DNA of 64,000 nucleotides from assembly GCA_963697675.1 (NCBI GenBank), contig CAVOOW010000003.1, positions 248,001 to 312,000 of the forward strand. Direction: 5' to 3'. The notes beneath the pieces were generated by a model. The model was not told where the DNA came from, searched no databases, and was given only the letters and a program-made list of their open reading frames with translations. The stretch is from CAVOOW01 sp963697675. Lineage in GTDB: Bacteria; Actinomycetota; Actinomycetes; JACCUZ01. This document shows, in pieces, positions 29,567-37,763 of this stretch. Position 1 is the first letter of the stretch; every line of letters starts with the position of its first letter. The position numbers were made by a program, and so were the translations under genes.

Positions 29567-29671
29567 CCTTCGTGCCGGACGAGCGACCTTCGCACCCCGA
29601 CGAGTGACCTTCGTGCCCGACGAGCGACCTTCGTGCCCGACACGCCGGGCGTGTCGGGCCGAAAGGTCGCT
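29566..29671. repeat. Four 20-21-bp tandem repeats ending in a 49-nt hairpin
   Basis: Units starting at 29566, 29586, 29607 and 29627 read ACCTTCGTGCCCGACGAGCG with small changes. The last unit is the left arm of a hairpin (29623-29671) whose loop centre is ACGCC/GGGCGT and whose right arm ends AAAGGTCGCT. It starts at the dxs stop and lies before a convergent gene, so it may act as terminator for both. Confidence 0.8.
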
Positions 29672-29693
29672 GCTCAGCCGAGCGGTACGGGGG

Positions 29694-30533
29694 TCAGCGG
29701 TAGAGCACGGGCCGCAGGTGCGGTGAGGCGGCTGCCTTGTCGCGCAGCACGATCTCGGCCGGCCGGCCGCCGACCATCGAGAGCGTGACCTCGTCAGCGG
29801 TGACCAGCAACGGTCGCGAGAAGCCGCGCGCCAGCTCATCGGTCGCGGCGGCTGCCGCGACCGTGAAGGCAGGGTCGATGCGGGACAGGTCGAGCCAGCC
29901 CCGGCGGCGCATGGGCACGGCGGCTGCCCGCATGCCCGTGTGCTCCTGACTGCACAGCGCGGCGCGGAACGTCTTCGAGGCGAGCAGGGTGACGACGTCG
30001 CAGTCACCGATCGGCCGAAGCATCGGTACGTCGGCCAGTCGCTGAGCGGCGACGGCACCGACACGCTCGAGGTAGCCGACGGCCACGGGCCACCAGGGCG
30101 CCGGATCGATGCCTGCCGCGTCGAGTGCACCTTGCGGGATGATCACGACCTCGTCGGGGTCGGGGCCGACGCCCACGAAACCGAACCCGAGGTCGATGGC
30201 GCCGCCCAGGACGCGGTGCCGCACCCAGTGCAGACCCGGGTGCAGGGGATGGTCGACGGGCAGGCCGATCGGCCGGGCGTGCTGGCGCAGCGTGTCGACG
30301 TCAAGGTCGGCCGCGATGCGCCGGCCGGTGAGATAGGAGCGAATCCGCAGCCGGGCTACCTGGCCCTCGAGGTCGGCACCGGCCAGCGCACGGCGCAGCT
30401 CGCGCCAGGTGACCTCGACCGGCTCCGCACCGGTCAGCAGCACGCCATCGTCGGTCGGCACCATGTCGACGTCATCCAGAACGCAGACGGCGAGGGCGAG
30501 CCGGCGGAGGGCAATAGGGGCAGGGTAGGACAC
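29694..30533 (-). CDS. Hypothetical protein, 279 aa
   Basis: I do not recognise a named family. The protein begins VSYPAPIALRRLALAVCVLD and contains VPTDDGVLLTGAEPVEVTWR, suggesting a compact alpha/beta N-terminus. The central part has HPGLHWVRHRVLGGAIDLGF and the end SLVTADEVTLSMVGGR-like strands before LRPVLYR. No signal peptide, cysteine cluster or catalytic motif is evident. Start GTG at 30533 is assumed because coding-type sequence begins there. It converges with dxs, with the tandem-repeat hairpin between. Confidence 0.65.
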   Translation of the reverse strand: MSYPAPIALRRLALAVCVLDDVDMVPTDDGVLLTGAEPVEVTWRELRRALAGADLEGQVARLRIRSYLTGRRIAADLDVDTLRQHARPIGLPVDHPLHPGLHWVRHRVLGGAIDLGFGFVGVGPDPDEVVIIPQGALDAAGIDPAPWWPVAVGYLERVGAVAAQRLADVPMLRPIGDCDVVTLLASKTFRAALCSQEHTGMRAAAVPMRRRGWLDLSRIDPAFTVAAAAATDELARGFSRPLLVTADEVTLSMVGGRPAEIVLRDKAAASPHLRPVLYR

Positions 30534-30690
30534 TTCCTGAAAGTACCCGCTGGAGCCCGCCCCCGACACAGCCGCGAGGGTGATTGACGGCGACCGTACG
30601 TCGTGTGTGGTCGCGCAGTGTAGTCGTGGGCCGTCAATCTGCGGATTCTTACGCTCACGAGGTGACATTGCGTGACAAAACTCCTGTTGG

Positions 30691-31161
30691 TCACCGGGTC
30701 GGGGTTTCCGGCCTGGTGAGCCGGCGGGGCAGGTACGCAGCACCGGGGCCCTCGCCCGCGGCGACGTCGGACGGGTTGGAGAATGCGCACCGGCGCAGCG
30801 ACAGACAGCCACACCCGATGCACGAGTCGAGTCCGTCCCGCAGCCGCGACAGCGCCTCGATCTGGTCGTCGAGCCGGTGCCGCCAACTCTGCGACAACCG
30901 GGTCCAGTCGGCCTTCGTCGGTGTCCGGCCACCGGGCAAGGTGGCCAACGCGGCCGCGGCCTCGTCGAGGGAGAGCCCGACGTTGCGGGCGGCCCGGATG
31001 AAGGCGAGCCGTCGCAGCACGTTGCGTTGATAGCGCCGCTGGCCACCCGACGTGCGGGTTGAGCTGATCAGCCCCAGCCGCTCGTAGTAGCGCAGTGCGG
31101 AGGTGGCGAAGCCGCTGCGTTCGGCCACGGCTCCGACGGTGAGCAGATCGGTGGTGAGCAT
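30691..31161 (-). CDS. soxR: Redox-sensing transcriptional activator SoxR (MerR family)
   Basis: A 156-residue MerR-type regulator that senses redox-active compounds through a [2Fe-2S] cluster. The N-terminal winged helix reads LLTVGAVAERSGFATSALRY, followed by a dimerising coiled coil. The cluster motif CIGCGCLSLRRC (C-x2-C-x-C-x5-C) near residue 115-126 is intact, so the sensor should work. It is divergent from an SDR gene, with a MerR-style palindrome between them. In actinobacteria SoxR responds to endogenous redox-active metabolites and switches on small sets of reductases and transporters. Confidence 0.95.
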   Translation of the reverse strand: MLTTDLLTVGAVAERSGFATSALRYYERLGLISSTRTSGGQRRYQRNVLRRLAFIRAARNVGLSLDEAAAALATLPGGRTPTKADWTRLSQSWRHRLDDQIEALSRLRDGLDSCIGCGCLSLRRCAFSNPSDVAAGEGPGAAYLPRRLTRPETPTR

Positions 31162-31173
31162 GTCCGTTCGCTT

Positions 31174-31209
31174 CCTTGACTTGACTTAAACCTGACTTCA
31201 ACTACAAGG
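31174..31209. promoter_or_regulatory. SoxR operator/promoter region
   Basis: An imperfect palindrome, CCTTGACTTGA ... TCAACTACAAGG, centred between soxR and the SDR gene. It contains two TTGACT hexamers suited to a -35 element, the usual location of a MerR-family operator. SoxR binding is inferred from position and symmetry. Confidence 0.55.
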
Positions 31210-31244
31210 ATGGAGGGACTTCACCGGAATCGCAAGGAGACACC

Positions 31245-31943
31245 ATGTCGGTTGCACTCATCACCGGGGCGAGCAGAGGTCTCGGACAGGCGCTTGCCCG
31301 CGAGCTCTCCGCACGCGGTTGGTCCCTGATCCTCGATGCCCGCGGCGCGGATGCGCTGGACCAGACGGTTTCCTCGCTGCGCGGCGGGCCTGTCGTCGCG
31401 GTGGTCGGAGATGTCTCGAGCCCTGACCATCGGGCGGAGCTCGCGGCGGCCATCGCGCAGGCCGGACGCCTCGACCTGCTCGTCAACAACGCCAGTCACC
31501 TCGGGCCGAGCCCTCAGCCACAGCTGGCCGACTATCCCCTCGACGAGCTCGCTCGGGTCTATGAGGTGGACGTACTCGCTCCCGTGGCCCTGACTCAGTT
31601 GGCGCTCCCCTGGCTGGTGGCCTCCGGCGGCGTGCTGATCAACGTCACCTCCGATGCTGCGGTCCAGGCCTACGAGGGCTGGGGCGGTTACGGATCGGCC
31701 AAGGCGGCGCTCGACCAGGTCACCGCCGTCCTGGCAGCCGAGCAGCCGGGCATCTCCTGCTACGCGTTCGACCCGGGCGACATGCGCACCCAGATGCACC
31801 AGCAGGCCTTCCCGGGCGAGGACATCTCGGACAGGCCCGAGCCGGAGACGGTCGTGCCGGCTCTGCTTCAGCTGCTCGACGACCGGCCGCCCAGCGGTCG
31901 CTTCAGCTCCACGGAGCTGTGCACGACGGCGCACGCGCGATGA
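31245..31943 (+). CDS. Short-chain dehydrogenase/reductase, probable SoxR target
   Basis: A 232-residue NAD(P)-dependent oxidoreductase with TGASRGLG at residues 7-14, NNASH near 83, a Ser in NVTSDAA near 130 and YGSAK near 144-148. The ATG at 31245 has an AAGGAG site. It is divergent from soxR and therefore a likely SoxR target, as reductases and quinone- or dye-modifying enzymes often are. The stop overlaps the start of the QueA-like gene by four bases (ATGA), so both are co-translated. Substrate unknown. Confidence 0.9.
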   Translation: MSVALITGASRGLGQALARELSARGWSLILDARGADALDQTVSSLRGGPVVAVVGDVSSPDHRAELAAAIAQAGRLDLLVNNASHLGPSPQPQLADYPLDELARVYEVDVLAPVALTQLALPWLVASGGVLINVTSDAAVQAYEGWGGYGSAKAALDQVTAVLAAEQPGISCYAFDPGDMRTQMHQQAFPGEDISDRPEPETVVPALLQLLDDRPPSGRFSSTELCTTAHAR

Positions 31944-33037
31944 CCGCCGAGATAGCGGCCAGGGCGATCGGACCGGCGCCTGTCAGGCCGGCCACGAAAA
32001 CGCCGCTGCTCTTCGACAGTTCCGGCATCCGCTCGGCGACGGAACCCCCCGAGGCACACGGGACACCACGCGACGGCGTACGACTGCTGGTTGCCCGTCC
32101 GTCCTCGGTGACGCACGCGGTCTTCGCGGACCTGCCGGCGTTCTTGGAGCCGGGTGACCTCGTCGTGGTGAACACCTCCGCGACGCTTGCAGCCGCCCTG
32201 GCCGGCACCCGGCGGAGGACGGGCAGCACGGTCACGGTGCACTTCTCGACGGCGCTGCCCGACGGCGGGTGGGCGATCGAGCTGCGGCCGGGCGCGCGGG
32301 CCGGCGGGCCGGTGCGCGACGTCGTGGCAGGGGAGTACGTCGACCTGTGCGATGGCGGACTCAGGGTCCTCGAGGCCTACCCCGACCCGCAGGCGACCGG
32401 CAGCCGGCTCTGGCGCGCACAGGTCGACCTGCCGCTGGACGTGCCTCGTTATCTGGCCCGGCACGGTGCCCCGATCGCCTACGACTACGTGCCCGGCCGC
32501 TGGCCGCTGGAGAGCTATCAGACGGTGTTCGCGCAGGAGCCCGGCAGCGCGGAGATGCCGAGTGCGGCGCGCCCCTTCACGGCCCAGCTCGTCGCCAACC
32601 TCGTGGCCGCCGGCGTCACCCTGGCACCGATCCGGCTGCACACCGGCGTCTCGTCGCTGGAGAAGGGCGAAGCGCCGCTTCCCGAGCCGTTCCGGGTGCC
32701 GGCTACCACCGCGCGGCTGGTCAACATGACGCGCGCAGCGGGCGGGCGCGTGGTCGCAGTCGGCACCACCGTCACCCGGGCACTGGAGTCTGTTGCCGCG
32801 ATCGATGGCGTCGTGGCGCCCGGCTCGGGCTGGACCGACCTGGTGCTGGGGCCGGACCGCCCGGCCCGCGTCGTCGACGGTCTCATCACCGGCTGGCACG
32901 AGCCGGGCGCGTCGCACTTGCTGTTGCTCGAGGCGGTGGCGGGGCGCGACCTGGTGGCCGCGGCCTACCGCGCCGCGGCGGCGCACGGTTATCTCTGGCA
33001 CGAGTTCGGCGACAGCGCGCTGCTGCTGCCGGACTGA
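31940..33037 (+). CDS. QueA-like S-adenosylmethionine:tRNA ribosyltransferase-isomerase
   Basis: A 365-residue QueA-family protein. QueA transfers and rearranges the ribose of S-adenosylmethionine onto 7-aminomethyl-deazaguanine in tRNA to make epoxyqueuosine. Family segments are LPAFLEPGDLVVVNTSATL near residue 72, YDYVPGRWPLESYQTVFA near 182, PFTAQLV near 212 and the GVSSLEKGEAPLP region near 237. No other queuosine genes are in the window, so the true role is open. The start ATGA overlaps the SDR stop, which would place it under SoxR control. Confidence 0.88.
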   Translation: MTAEIAARAIGPAPVRPATKTPLLFDSSGIRSATEPPEAHGTPRDGVRLLVARPSSVTHAVFADLPAFLEPGDLVVVNTSATLAAALAGTRRRTGSTVTVHFSTALPDGGWAIELRPGARAGGPVRDVVAGEYVDLCDGGLRVLEAYPDPQATGSRLWRAQVDLPLDVPRYLARHGAPIAYDYVPGRWPLESYQTVFAQEPGSAEMPSAARPFTAQLVANLVAAGVTLAPIRLHTGVSSLEKGEAPLPEPFRVPATTARLVNMTRAAGGRVVAVGTTVTRALESVAAIDGVVAPGSGWTDLVLGPDRPARVVDGLITGWHEPGASHLLLLEAVAGRDLVAAAYRAAAAHGYLWHEFGDSALLLPD

Positions 33038-33060
33038 CCGCGTACGCACTTGTCCGACGG

Positions 33061-33131
33061 TGCGGTCTGCTCCCGAAAGGATCGCGCCGCACCCGTCCGA
33101 CGGCGGTGTCGTTGCTCCCGGACAGACCGCA
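33061..33131 (+). terminator. Inverted repeat after the QueA-like gene
   Basis: TGCGGTCTG (33061-33069) pairs with CAGACCGCA (33123-33131) across a GC-rich loop that repeats GTCCGACGG. It starts 24 bp after the QueA-like stop and could end that transcript. Weak support because the loop is long. Confidence 0.35.
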
Positions 33132-33158
33132 CGACGGCCGTGCGGCAGACTCGAGGGC

Positions 33159-33632
33159 GTGGCCGGCAAGCGCAGCGCAGGGATCCTGCTGTTCCGCCGC
33201 ACCGGCGACGGCCTCGAGGTGCTGCTCGGGCACATGGGTGGCCCGCTGTGGGCGCGTCGCGACGAGGCGGCGTGGTCGGTGCCGAAGGGCGAGTACCTCC
33301 CGGACGAGGAGCCGCTGGCGGCAGCGCGGCGCGAGTTCACCGAAGAGCTCGGCGTCCCCGTCCCCGACGTCGAGCTGGTCGACCTGGGTGAGGTGCGGCA
33401 GAAGTCCGGCAAGGTCGTCACGGTGTGGGCGGGGGAGAGCGATCTCGACCTGGCCGGCTTCGCGCCGGGCACCTTCGAGATGGAGTGGCCACGGGGCTCG
33501 GGGCAGTCCCGTTCGTTCCCCGAGATCGACCGGGTTGCCTGGTTCGACCCGGCGGCTGCGCGCATCGCGCTGGTGGCCGGCCAGCGTGAGTTCCTCGATC
33601 GGTTGGCCGCGCAGCTCGCCCACCAACGGTGA
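33159..33632 (+). CDS. NUDIX hydrolase
   Basis: A 157-residue single-domain NUDIX pyrophosphohydrolase. The Nudix box is readable as GEYLPDEEPLAAARREFTEE followed by LG (G-x5-E-x7-REUXEE, near residues 46-68). The N-terminal strand is SAGILLFRRTGDGLEVLLGH and the middle contains WSVPKGEYLP. This group often hydrolyses diadenosine polyphosphates or sanitises nucleotides; the substrate is not certain. Start GTG at 33159. No obvious operon partner. Confidence 0.92.
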   Translation: MAGKRSAGILLFRRTGDGLEVLLGHMGGPLWARRDEAAWSVPKGEYLPDEEPLAAARREFTEELGVPVPDVELVDLGEVRQKSGKVVTVWAGESDLDLAGFAPGTFEMEWPRGSGQSRSFPEIDRVAWFDPAAARIALVAGQREFLDRLAAQLAHQR

Positions 33633-33681
33633 TCATGAAGGATCACCGGGTACGGGGGGACGGGGGACGGGGAGCGGTGGG

Positions 33682-33843
33682 TCAGTCCGGTTCGTCGGCC
33701 GCCTCTTCGAGACGGGAGTGCAGGCGGGCGCGGATCTCCTCCGGGGTGTACGCGCGACGCTCGCGCTCGCCGCGCGCGACCACCACACCGGTTGCGGCGA
33801 CACCGACGACACCAGCCATTCCGAGCAGCTTCCACCAGCGCAT
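33682..33843 (-). CDS. Small membrane protein, 53 aa
   Basis: Reads MRWWKLLGMAGVVGVAATGV and goes on to VVARGERERRAYTPEEIRAR before an acidic end. It has one transmembrane helix at residues 5-24 with an amphipathic, charged cytoplasmic tail. Similar short proteins are widespread in actinobacteria without known function. It is divergent from the papain-like gene; only 17 bp separate the two start codons, and both starts look leaderless from one shared -10 element. Confidence 0.75.
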   Translation of the reverse strand: MRWWKLLGMAGVVGVAATGVVVARGERERRAYTPEEIRARLHSRLEEAADEPD

Positions 33844-33860
33844 CGACCTAGGCTACGACG
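33844..33860. promoter_or_regulatory. Symmetric bidirectional leaderless promoter
   Basis: The 17 bp between two divergent ATGs contain TAGGCTA. Read rightward it gives TAGGCT, six bases before ATG 33861. Read leftward it gives TAGCCT, six bases before ATG 33843. Both fit the TANNNT leaderless -10 rule, so one symmetric element may start transcription in both directions. Confidence 0.6.
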
Positions 33861-34568
33861 ATGAGCGGTGCCCACATAGACCTGGACAAGGCCATCGACC
33901 TGACCCGGACCGGGGATGTCTGGCTGTTCCGGGGTCGTTCGGCGGCCGACCGGGCCATTCAGGTGAGCACCAACAGCCCCGTCAACCACGTCGGCATGTC
34001 GGTCGTCCTCGACGACATGCCACCGCTGATGTGGCACGCGGAGCTCGGCAAGTCGCTGACCTGCATGTGGAGCGGCTCCCGGCATCGCGGCGTGCAGCTG
34101 CACGACCTGCGCGAGTCCGTGCTGGTGTGGGGACGGAAGTACGGCCAACAAGGCTGGCTGCGTCAGCTCGAGTCGCCGATCACCCGCGAGATGGAAGACG
34201 CTGTCCTCACGACGATCGCGCGACTGGACGGGACGCCGTTCCCGTCGACGGCACGGCTCGCGTCGCGCTGGGTCCGCGGCAGGGTGCCCGTGCGACGACG
34301 CGGCGCCCGCGAGGAGAGTCCCGGCAGCGATGACGGCTCCGCGGCGCTCGGCGACATCGAGCCCGCCGAAGGCGACGGACCGGACGCACGCCTCGAGACG
34401 GCCTACTGCGCGGAGGTCGTCGCTGTCACCTACGAGGCGATGGGCCTGCTCGTGACCGGGCGGCACCTCGGCTGGTACGACCCGGGCCGGTTCTGGAGCG
34501 GCGACGAGCTCGCCCTGCTGCGCGGTGCCAGCCTCGGTGGCGAGATCGCGGTCAACCTCCCGCTGTGA
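33861..34568 (+). CDS. Permuted papain-like (YiiX/C92-type) hypothetical protein
   Basis: A 235-residue protein that looks like a circularly permuted NlpC/P60-papain fold. The histidine-containing strand comes first (SPVNHVGMSVVLDD near residue 42) and the cysteine helix last (ETAYCAEVVAVTYEAMGLL near 180). The opening GDVWLFRGRSAADRAIQVST is typical of such proteins. A charged low-complexity loop (near 140-175) separates the halves. No signal peptide is present, so a cytoplasmic amidase or thioesterase is possible; activity is unproven. The start seems leaderless. Confidence 0.7.
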   Translation: MSGAHIDLDKAIDLTRTGDVWLFRGRSAADRAIQVSTNSPVNHVGMSVVLDDMPPLMWHAELGKSLTCMWSGSRHRGVQLHDLRESVLVWGRKYGQQGWLRQLESPITREMEDAVLTTIARLDGTPFPSTARLASRWVRGRVPVRRRGAREESPGSDDGSAALGDIEPAEGDGPDARLETAYCAEVVAVTYEAMGLLVTGRHLGWYDPGRFWSGDELALLRGASLGGEIAVNLPL

Positions 34569-34878
34569 CGAAGTCCATTCGCAGCACCGGCCCGTCAGGG
34601 ATCTGTGAGAACCATGCGTCATCCAGCGCGGAGCAGGCGACCGCCTGCTGTCGCGACGACTCGGGCGCAGGACCTCGTTGCGCAGCGCTACGACGGCGGG
34701 CAGGTCTACCGTCACCCATCTCAGCCGGCCGTTGCCCACGCTCCAGAACTGCGACGCCAGCCCTTCCCCGAGAGCGACGACCGCGCCCGCCGGGTGCTCG
34801 GCGAGGAAGCCACGGACCTGCGCGTCGAAGCACGCGGCGCGCAGGGCCTGCCACTGGCCGAGGGCGTCGACGTCATGC
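34552..34878 (-). pseudogene. Remnant of a leucine-carboxyl-methyltransferase-family (class I SAM) gene
   Basis: About 105 residues of an LCM/PPM1-type methyltransferase survive. ALRAACFDAQVRGFLAEHP, VVALGEGLASQFWSV and RWVTVDLPAVVALRNEVL are in one frame, and SSRQQAVACSALDDAWF with IPDGPVL are in a second frame (break near 34670, apparently one missing base). The normal N-terminal 60 or so residues and the entire second half are absent. The fragment stops at 34552, inside the end of the convergent gene. It has therefore lost substance beyond a single base error and I call it a true pseudogene. Confidence 0.7.
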
Positions 34879-36100
34879 GCCGTGCGCGACGGTGCCGCCC
34901 TTCATCACCAGGACCGGCGGCCGGGTCAGCACGTCGAGGTCACCGAGGTCGTGGCCCTCGACGGCCAGCAGGTCGGCGTAGCGGCCGGGTTGCAGCGAGC
35001 CCACCTCCCCGTCCCAGTCGAGACAACGGGCCGCGTCGAACGTCGCCGCCCGCAGCGCCGCAACCGGTGAGAGCCCGAGCCGCACCATCACCGGCAGCTG
35101 GCGGGCGTTCAGGCCGTGGGGGAACACTCCTGCGTCGGTGCCGAACGCCACGTGCACACCGCGGCGCACGGCAGCGGAGAACACGGCTCGCTGGGTCTGC
35201 GTCGTGTCGCGGTTCTTCCGCAGGGTCTGCGCGGGCCAGCCGTCGCGCTCGCCGATCTCGGCGATCCAGTCGCCGTTGTAGACGTCGGCGACCAGCCAGG
35301 TGCCGTGCTCGCGCCATCAGGTCGAGGGCCTCGTCGTCGAGCAGCGAGCCGTGCTCGATCGATCGGACCCCTGCGCGGATCGCTCGTTTCGCGCCTTCGG
35401 CGCCGTGCGCGTGGGCGGCGACGTGCGTGCCGTGGTCGGTCGCGATCTCGACGGCGGCCCGGATCTGCTCCTCCGAGAGCTCGGGGTTGCCCGGCTCCGT
35501 CCCGGGGGCCAGCACGGCACCCGTCGCGATGACCTTCAGCAGGTCGGCGCCACCGGCGAGCACCCGTCGGGCGGCCCGCCGCACCTCGTCGACCGTGTCC
35601 GCGACGCCGATCCGCAGGTCGGCCGGCAGTGCCACGTCGGCCGCGAAACCGGTGACCTCCCCGCCGCCGCCCGTGCACGTGATGTACGCCCCGGCACAGC
35701 GCATCCGTGGACCCTCGACGACCCCGGCGTCGATGGCGTTGCGCAACGCGACGTCGACGAAGGCCCGGAACGTCCCGACGTCGCGGACGGTCGTGACGCC
35801 GGCCCGCAAGGTCGCCGCCGCGTTCGCGACCCCCATCAGGGCTTCGTCCGCGGCGGACCGCTGCAGGACAGCCGCCGGCTCGCCCGCTTCGACAGGGCCG
35901 ACGAGATGGGTGTGCAGGTCGATCAGGCCCGGAAGCACCGTGTGCGCCGACAGGTCGATGACCTCAGCGTCCGGCGGGACCGGTGCCCCCCGCGGCAGGA
36001 CGGACACCACCCGCTCGCCCTCGATGAGGATCATCTGGTCGTGGCCCACCTCGCCGGTCACGACGTCGACCAGCCGTCCCGCGCGTACGACGAGAGTCAT
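34873..36100 (-). CDS. Metal-dependent amidohydrolase (imidazolonepropionase-like), frameshifted
   Basis: A 408-residue amidohydrolase-superfamily enzyme if one base is removed. The first metal site HTHL follows VLPGLIDL near residue 62. VTTVRDVGT is near 110, then HVAAHAHGAEGAKRAI near 210 and SIEHGSLLDDEALDLMA near 235. The C-terminal part has VAFGTDAGVFPHGLNA with the last metal ligand Asp, and AATFDAARCLDWDGEVGSL. The break is near 35311 (GGCGCGAGCAC); the span is 3n+1. Relatives cleave cyclic amides or Xaa-Pro dipeptides. Start ATG at 36100. It is directly followed by the methyltransferase remnant. Confidence 0.88.
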
Positions 36101-36224
36101 GCCGCCAGAGCCTAGGTGGCAGCCGGGGTCCACCCGCCGCGAATGGTGGGTTGCGCAGCTCCCGGACGGCCGAGCCACCTGCGTACATCACCAATCGCGG
36201 GTTCATGGACTGCGACACTGCGCT

Positions 36225-37046
36225 GTGGACACAGTGCGGCCGCCGCCCCGCCTGTTCGGCATCCTCGCCCGTGAAGCGCCGGTCGTCGCCGTGCTCAGGC
36301 GCGGTCCGAGCGACTGGGCGCACGTCGGACGGTGGGATCTGGCCGCGTCGACGTACGAAGGAGGTTCGTGGCTGCACGGCACGCTCTACCCGCAGCGGTG
36401 CGACCTGTCGCCGGACGGCCGCTATCTCGCCACGATGGCCCTTGTCGGACGGGCGGATTGGGCACCTGGGACGACCTACGTCGCCGTGTCCCGGTTGCCG
36501 TGGCTCACTGCGCTCGCGGCCTGGGGCACGGACGGGACGTGGAGCCGCGGGCTGCACTTCGCTGCCACCGGTGAGTGGGGCGTCCCGGCACCCGACCACG
36601 GCGATGCTGAACCGCTGCGATCGCGCCATGGCCTCGTGGTCACCGGCGTGGCGCAGACCTATGCGGTCGAACGCCGCGGCGGCTGGGCAGACGCACCCGG
36701 CACCCCGCCGCGCAGCTCCGACGACATGTGGGACGAGCGCCGCGCCGACCGGCTCGTGCTGACGAAGACTCAGCCGTACGGCGACGCGGTGCTTTCCGTC
36801 TGCGGTGGCCGGGCAGCCTTCCGCAGCGGGCCGGACGGCTGGTGGGCGCGTCCGGCCTACGCCCTGGACGATGACCCGCTGCCCGGCGTGCAGTGGGCCG
36901 ACTGGGCGCACGACGGGCGCCTGCTCGTCGCCACGGACGCGGGCCAGCTTCAGGTGCGGGATCCGACCCACGTGGTCTGGGCGCTCGACCTGGCGGGGCT
37001 CGAGCCCGATCCGCAGCCACCTCCCCCCGAGGCGACCCGCTGGTGA
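36225..37046 (+). CDS. Hypothetical protein, 273 aa
   Basis: I do not recognise a named family. The layout suggests a WD40/beta-propeller-like or quinoprotein-type sheet protein: repeated strands such as HGTLYPQRCDLSPDGRYLAT, TYVAVSRLPWLTALAAWG and GVQWADWAHDGRLLVATDAG each contain an Asp-Gly turn. It lacks a signal peptide and membrane helices. Start GTG at 36225 gives RPPPRLFGILAREAPVVAV. It stands alone, divergent from the amidohydrolase gene. Confidence 0.7.
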   Translation: MDTVRPPPRLFGILAREAPVVAVLRRGPSDWAHVGRWDLAASTYEGGSWLHGTLYPQRCDLSPDGRYLATMALVGRADWAPGTTYVAVSRLPWLTALAAWGTDGTWSRGLHFAATGEWGVPAPDHGDAEPLRSRHGLVVTGVAQTYAVERRGGWADAPGTPPRSSDDMWDERRADRLVLTKTQPYGDAVLSVCGGRAAFRSGPDGWWARPAYALDDDPLPGVQWADWAHDGRLLVATDAGQLQVRDPTHVVWALDLAGLEPDPQPPPPEATRW

Positions 37047-37113
37047 CCTGCGCGCATCACCCGGCGACCCGGCCGGACGAGAAATTGACGGTTGACGAGA
37101 CGGCCGGACGGCC

Positions 37114-37145
37114 ATATCGTTTTTCGATATCCATATTGTTTATCG
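37114..37145 (+). promoter_or_regulatory. AT-rich operator and leaderless promoter of the DUF2975/XRE pair
   Basis: A palindrome ATATCG-TTTTT-CGATAT (37114-37130) is followed by TATTGT (37134-37139), exactly six bases before ATG 37146. The AT-rich patch is unusual in this GC-rich window. Autoregulation by the XRE protein downstream is the simplest idea. Confidence 0.6.
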
Positions 37146-37763
37146 ATGCGTTGGGTGGTTGGTGTGAAGAAGGTCGGGTTGGACGGATGGCTCCGGCGAC
37201 TGCGCGGCACAGCGACGTTCGTGTACATCGCCGCACTGTGCCTGGCCGTTGCACTGCTGGTGATCGGCTTCATCCCGGGGTCACCGGTGACCCAGGCGCT
37301 GCCGACCTCGTTGCTGTCAGGCTCGGACGCTCTGGGCGGGACCGTGCCGGGGGTCGTCGTCGACCCGTCGGGTGAGATCGTCTTCAAGATCACGGACCCG
37401 TCGCTGGCGCAGCGGATGCTCTATCTGGCGACGATGTTCCCGGGCCTGCTGCTGGTGGCCGAGATTGCGCGGCGGATGGCGAATCTGCTGCGGGGCGCGC
37501 AGGACAGCGACCCGTTCAGCGCGCAGACCGCCCGGCAACTGACCGTCATTGCGAAGATCACCGCGTTCGGCGGACTGGGCGTCTGGGCGGTGAGCAACGT
37601 CGCACAGTGGGCTCTGTCCGCCACCATGCTCGAGTCCGGGACGGCCGTCGAGCCGCACGAGTCGCCGCTCGGCTGGCTCGCCGTCGGGCTCATCTTCGCC
37701 GCCTTCGCCCAGCTCATCGCCCGTGGCGCCAGGATGCGTGCCGAGCTGGACACGGTCATCTGA
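37146..37763 (+). CDS. DUF2975 family membrane protein
   Basis: A 205-residue protein with four predicted transmembrane helices: residues 20-45, 95-115, 140-165 and 175-195. It is of the DUF2975 family, which is regularly paired with a small XRE regulator. Conserved features are DPSLAQRMLYLATMFPGLLL and the DPFSAQTARQLTVIAKI amphipathic segment. ATG at 37146 is preferred because of the TATTGT element six bases upstream; GTG at 37163 is an alternative. The stop shares one base with the regulator start. Function is unknown, possibly sensing membrane state for the regulator. Confidence 0.85.
   Translation: MRWVVGVKKVGLDGWLRRLRGTATFVYIAALCLAVALLVIGFIPGSPVTQALPTSLLSGSDALGGTVPGVVVDPSGEIVFKITDPSLAQRMLYLATMFPGLLLVAEIARRMANLLRGAQDSDPFSAQTARQLTVIAKITAFGGLGVWAVSNVAQWALSATMLESGTAVEPHESPLGWLAVGLIFAAFAQLIARGARMRAELDTVI

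Noticed and set aside
29566..29671. CRISPR array
   Set aside because: The 20-bp units are directly adjacent without spacers and end in a hairpin; no cas genes are present.
30601..30690. Additional small gene between the 29694 gene and soxR
   Set aside because: Short inverted repeats (GATTGACGGC/GCCGTCAATC) but no start with a ribosome-binding site or conserved frame; more likely promoter and terminator sequence.
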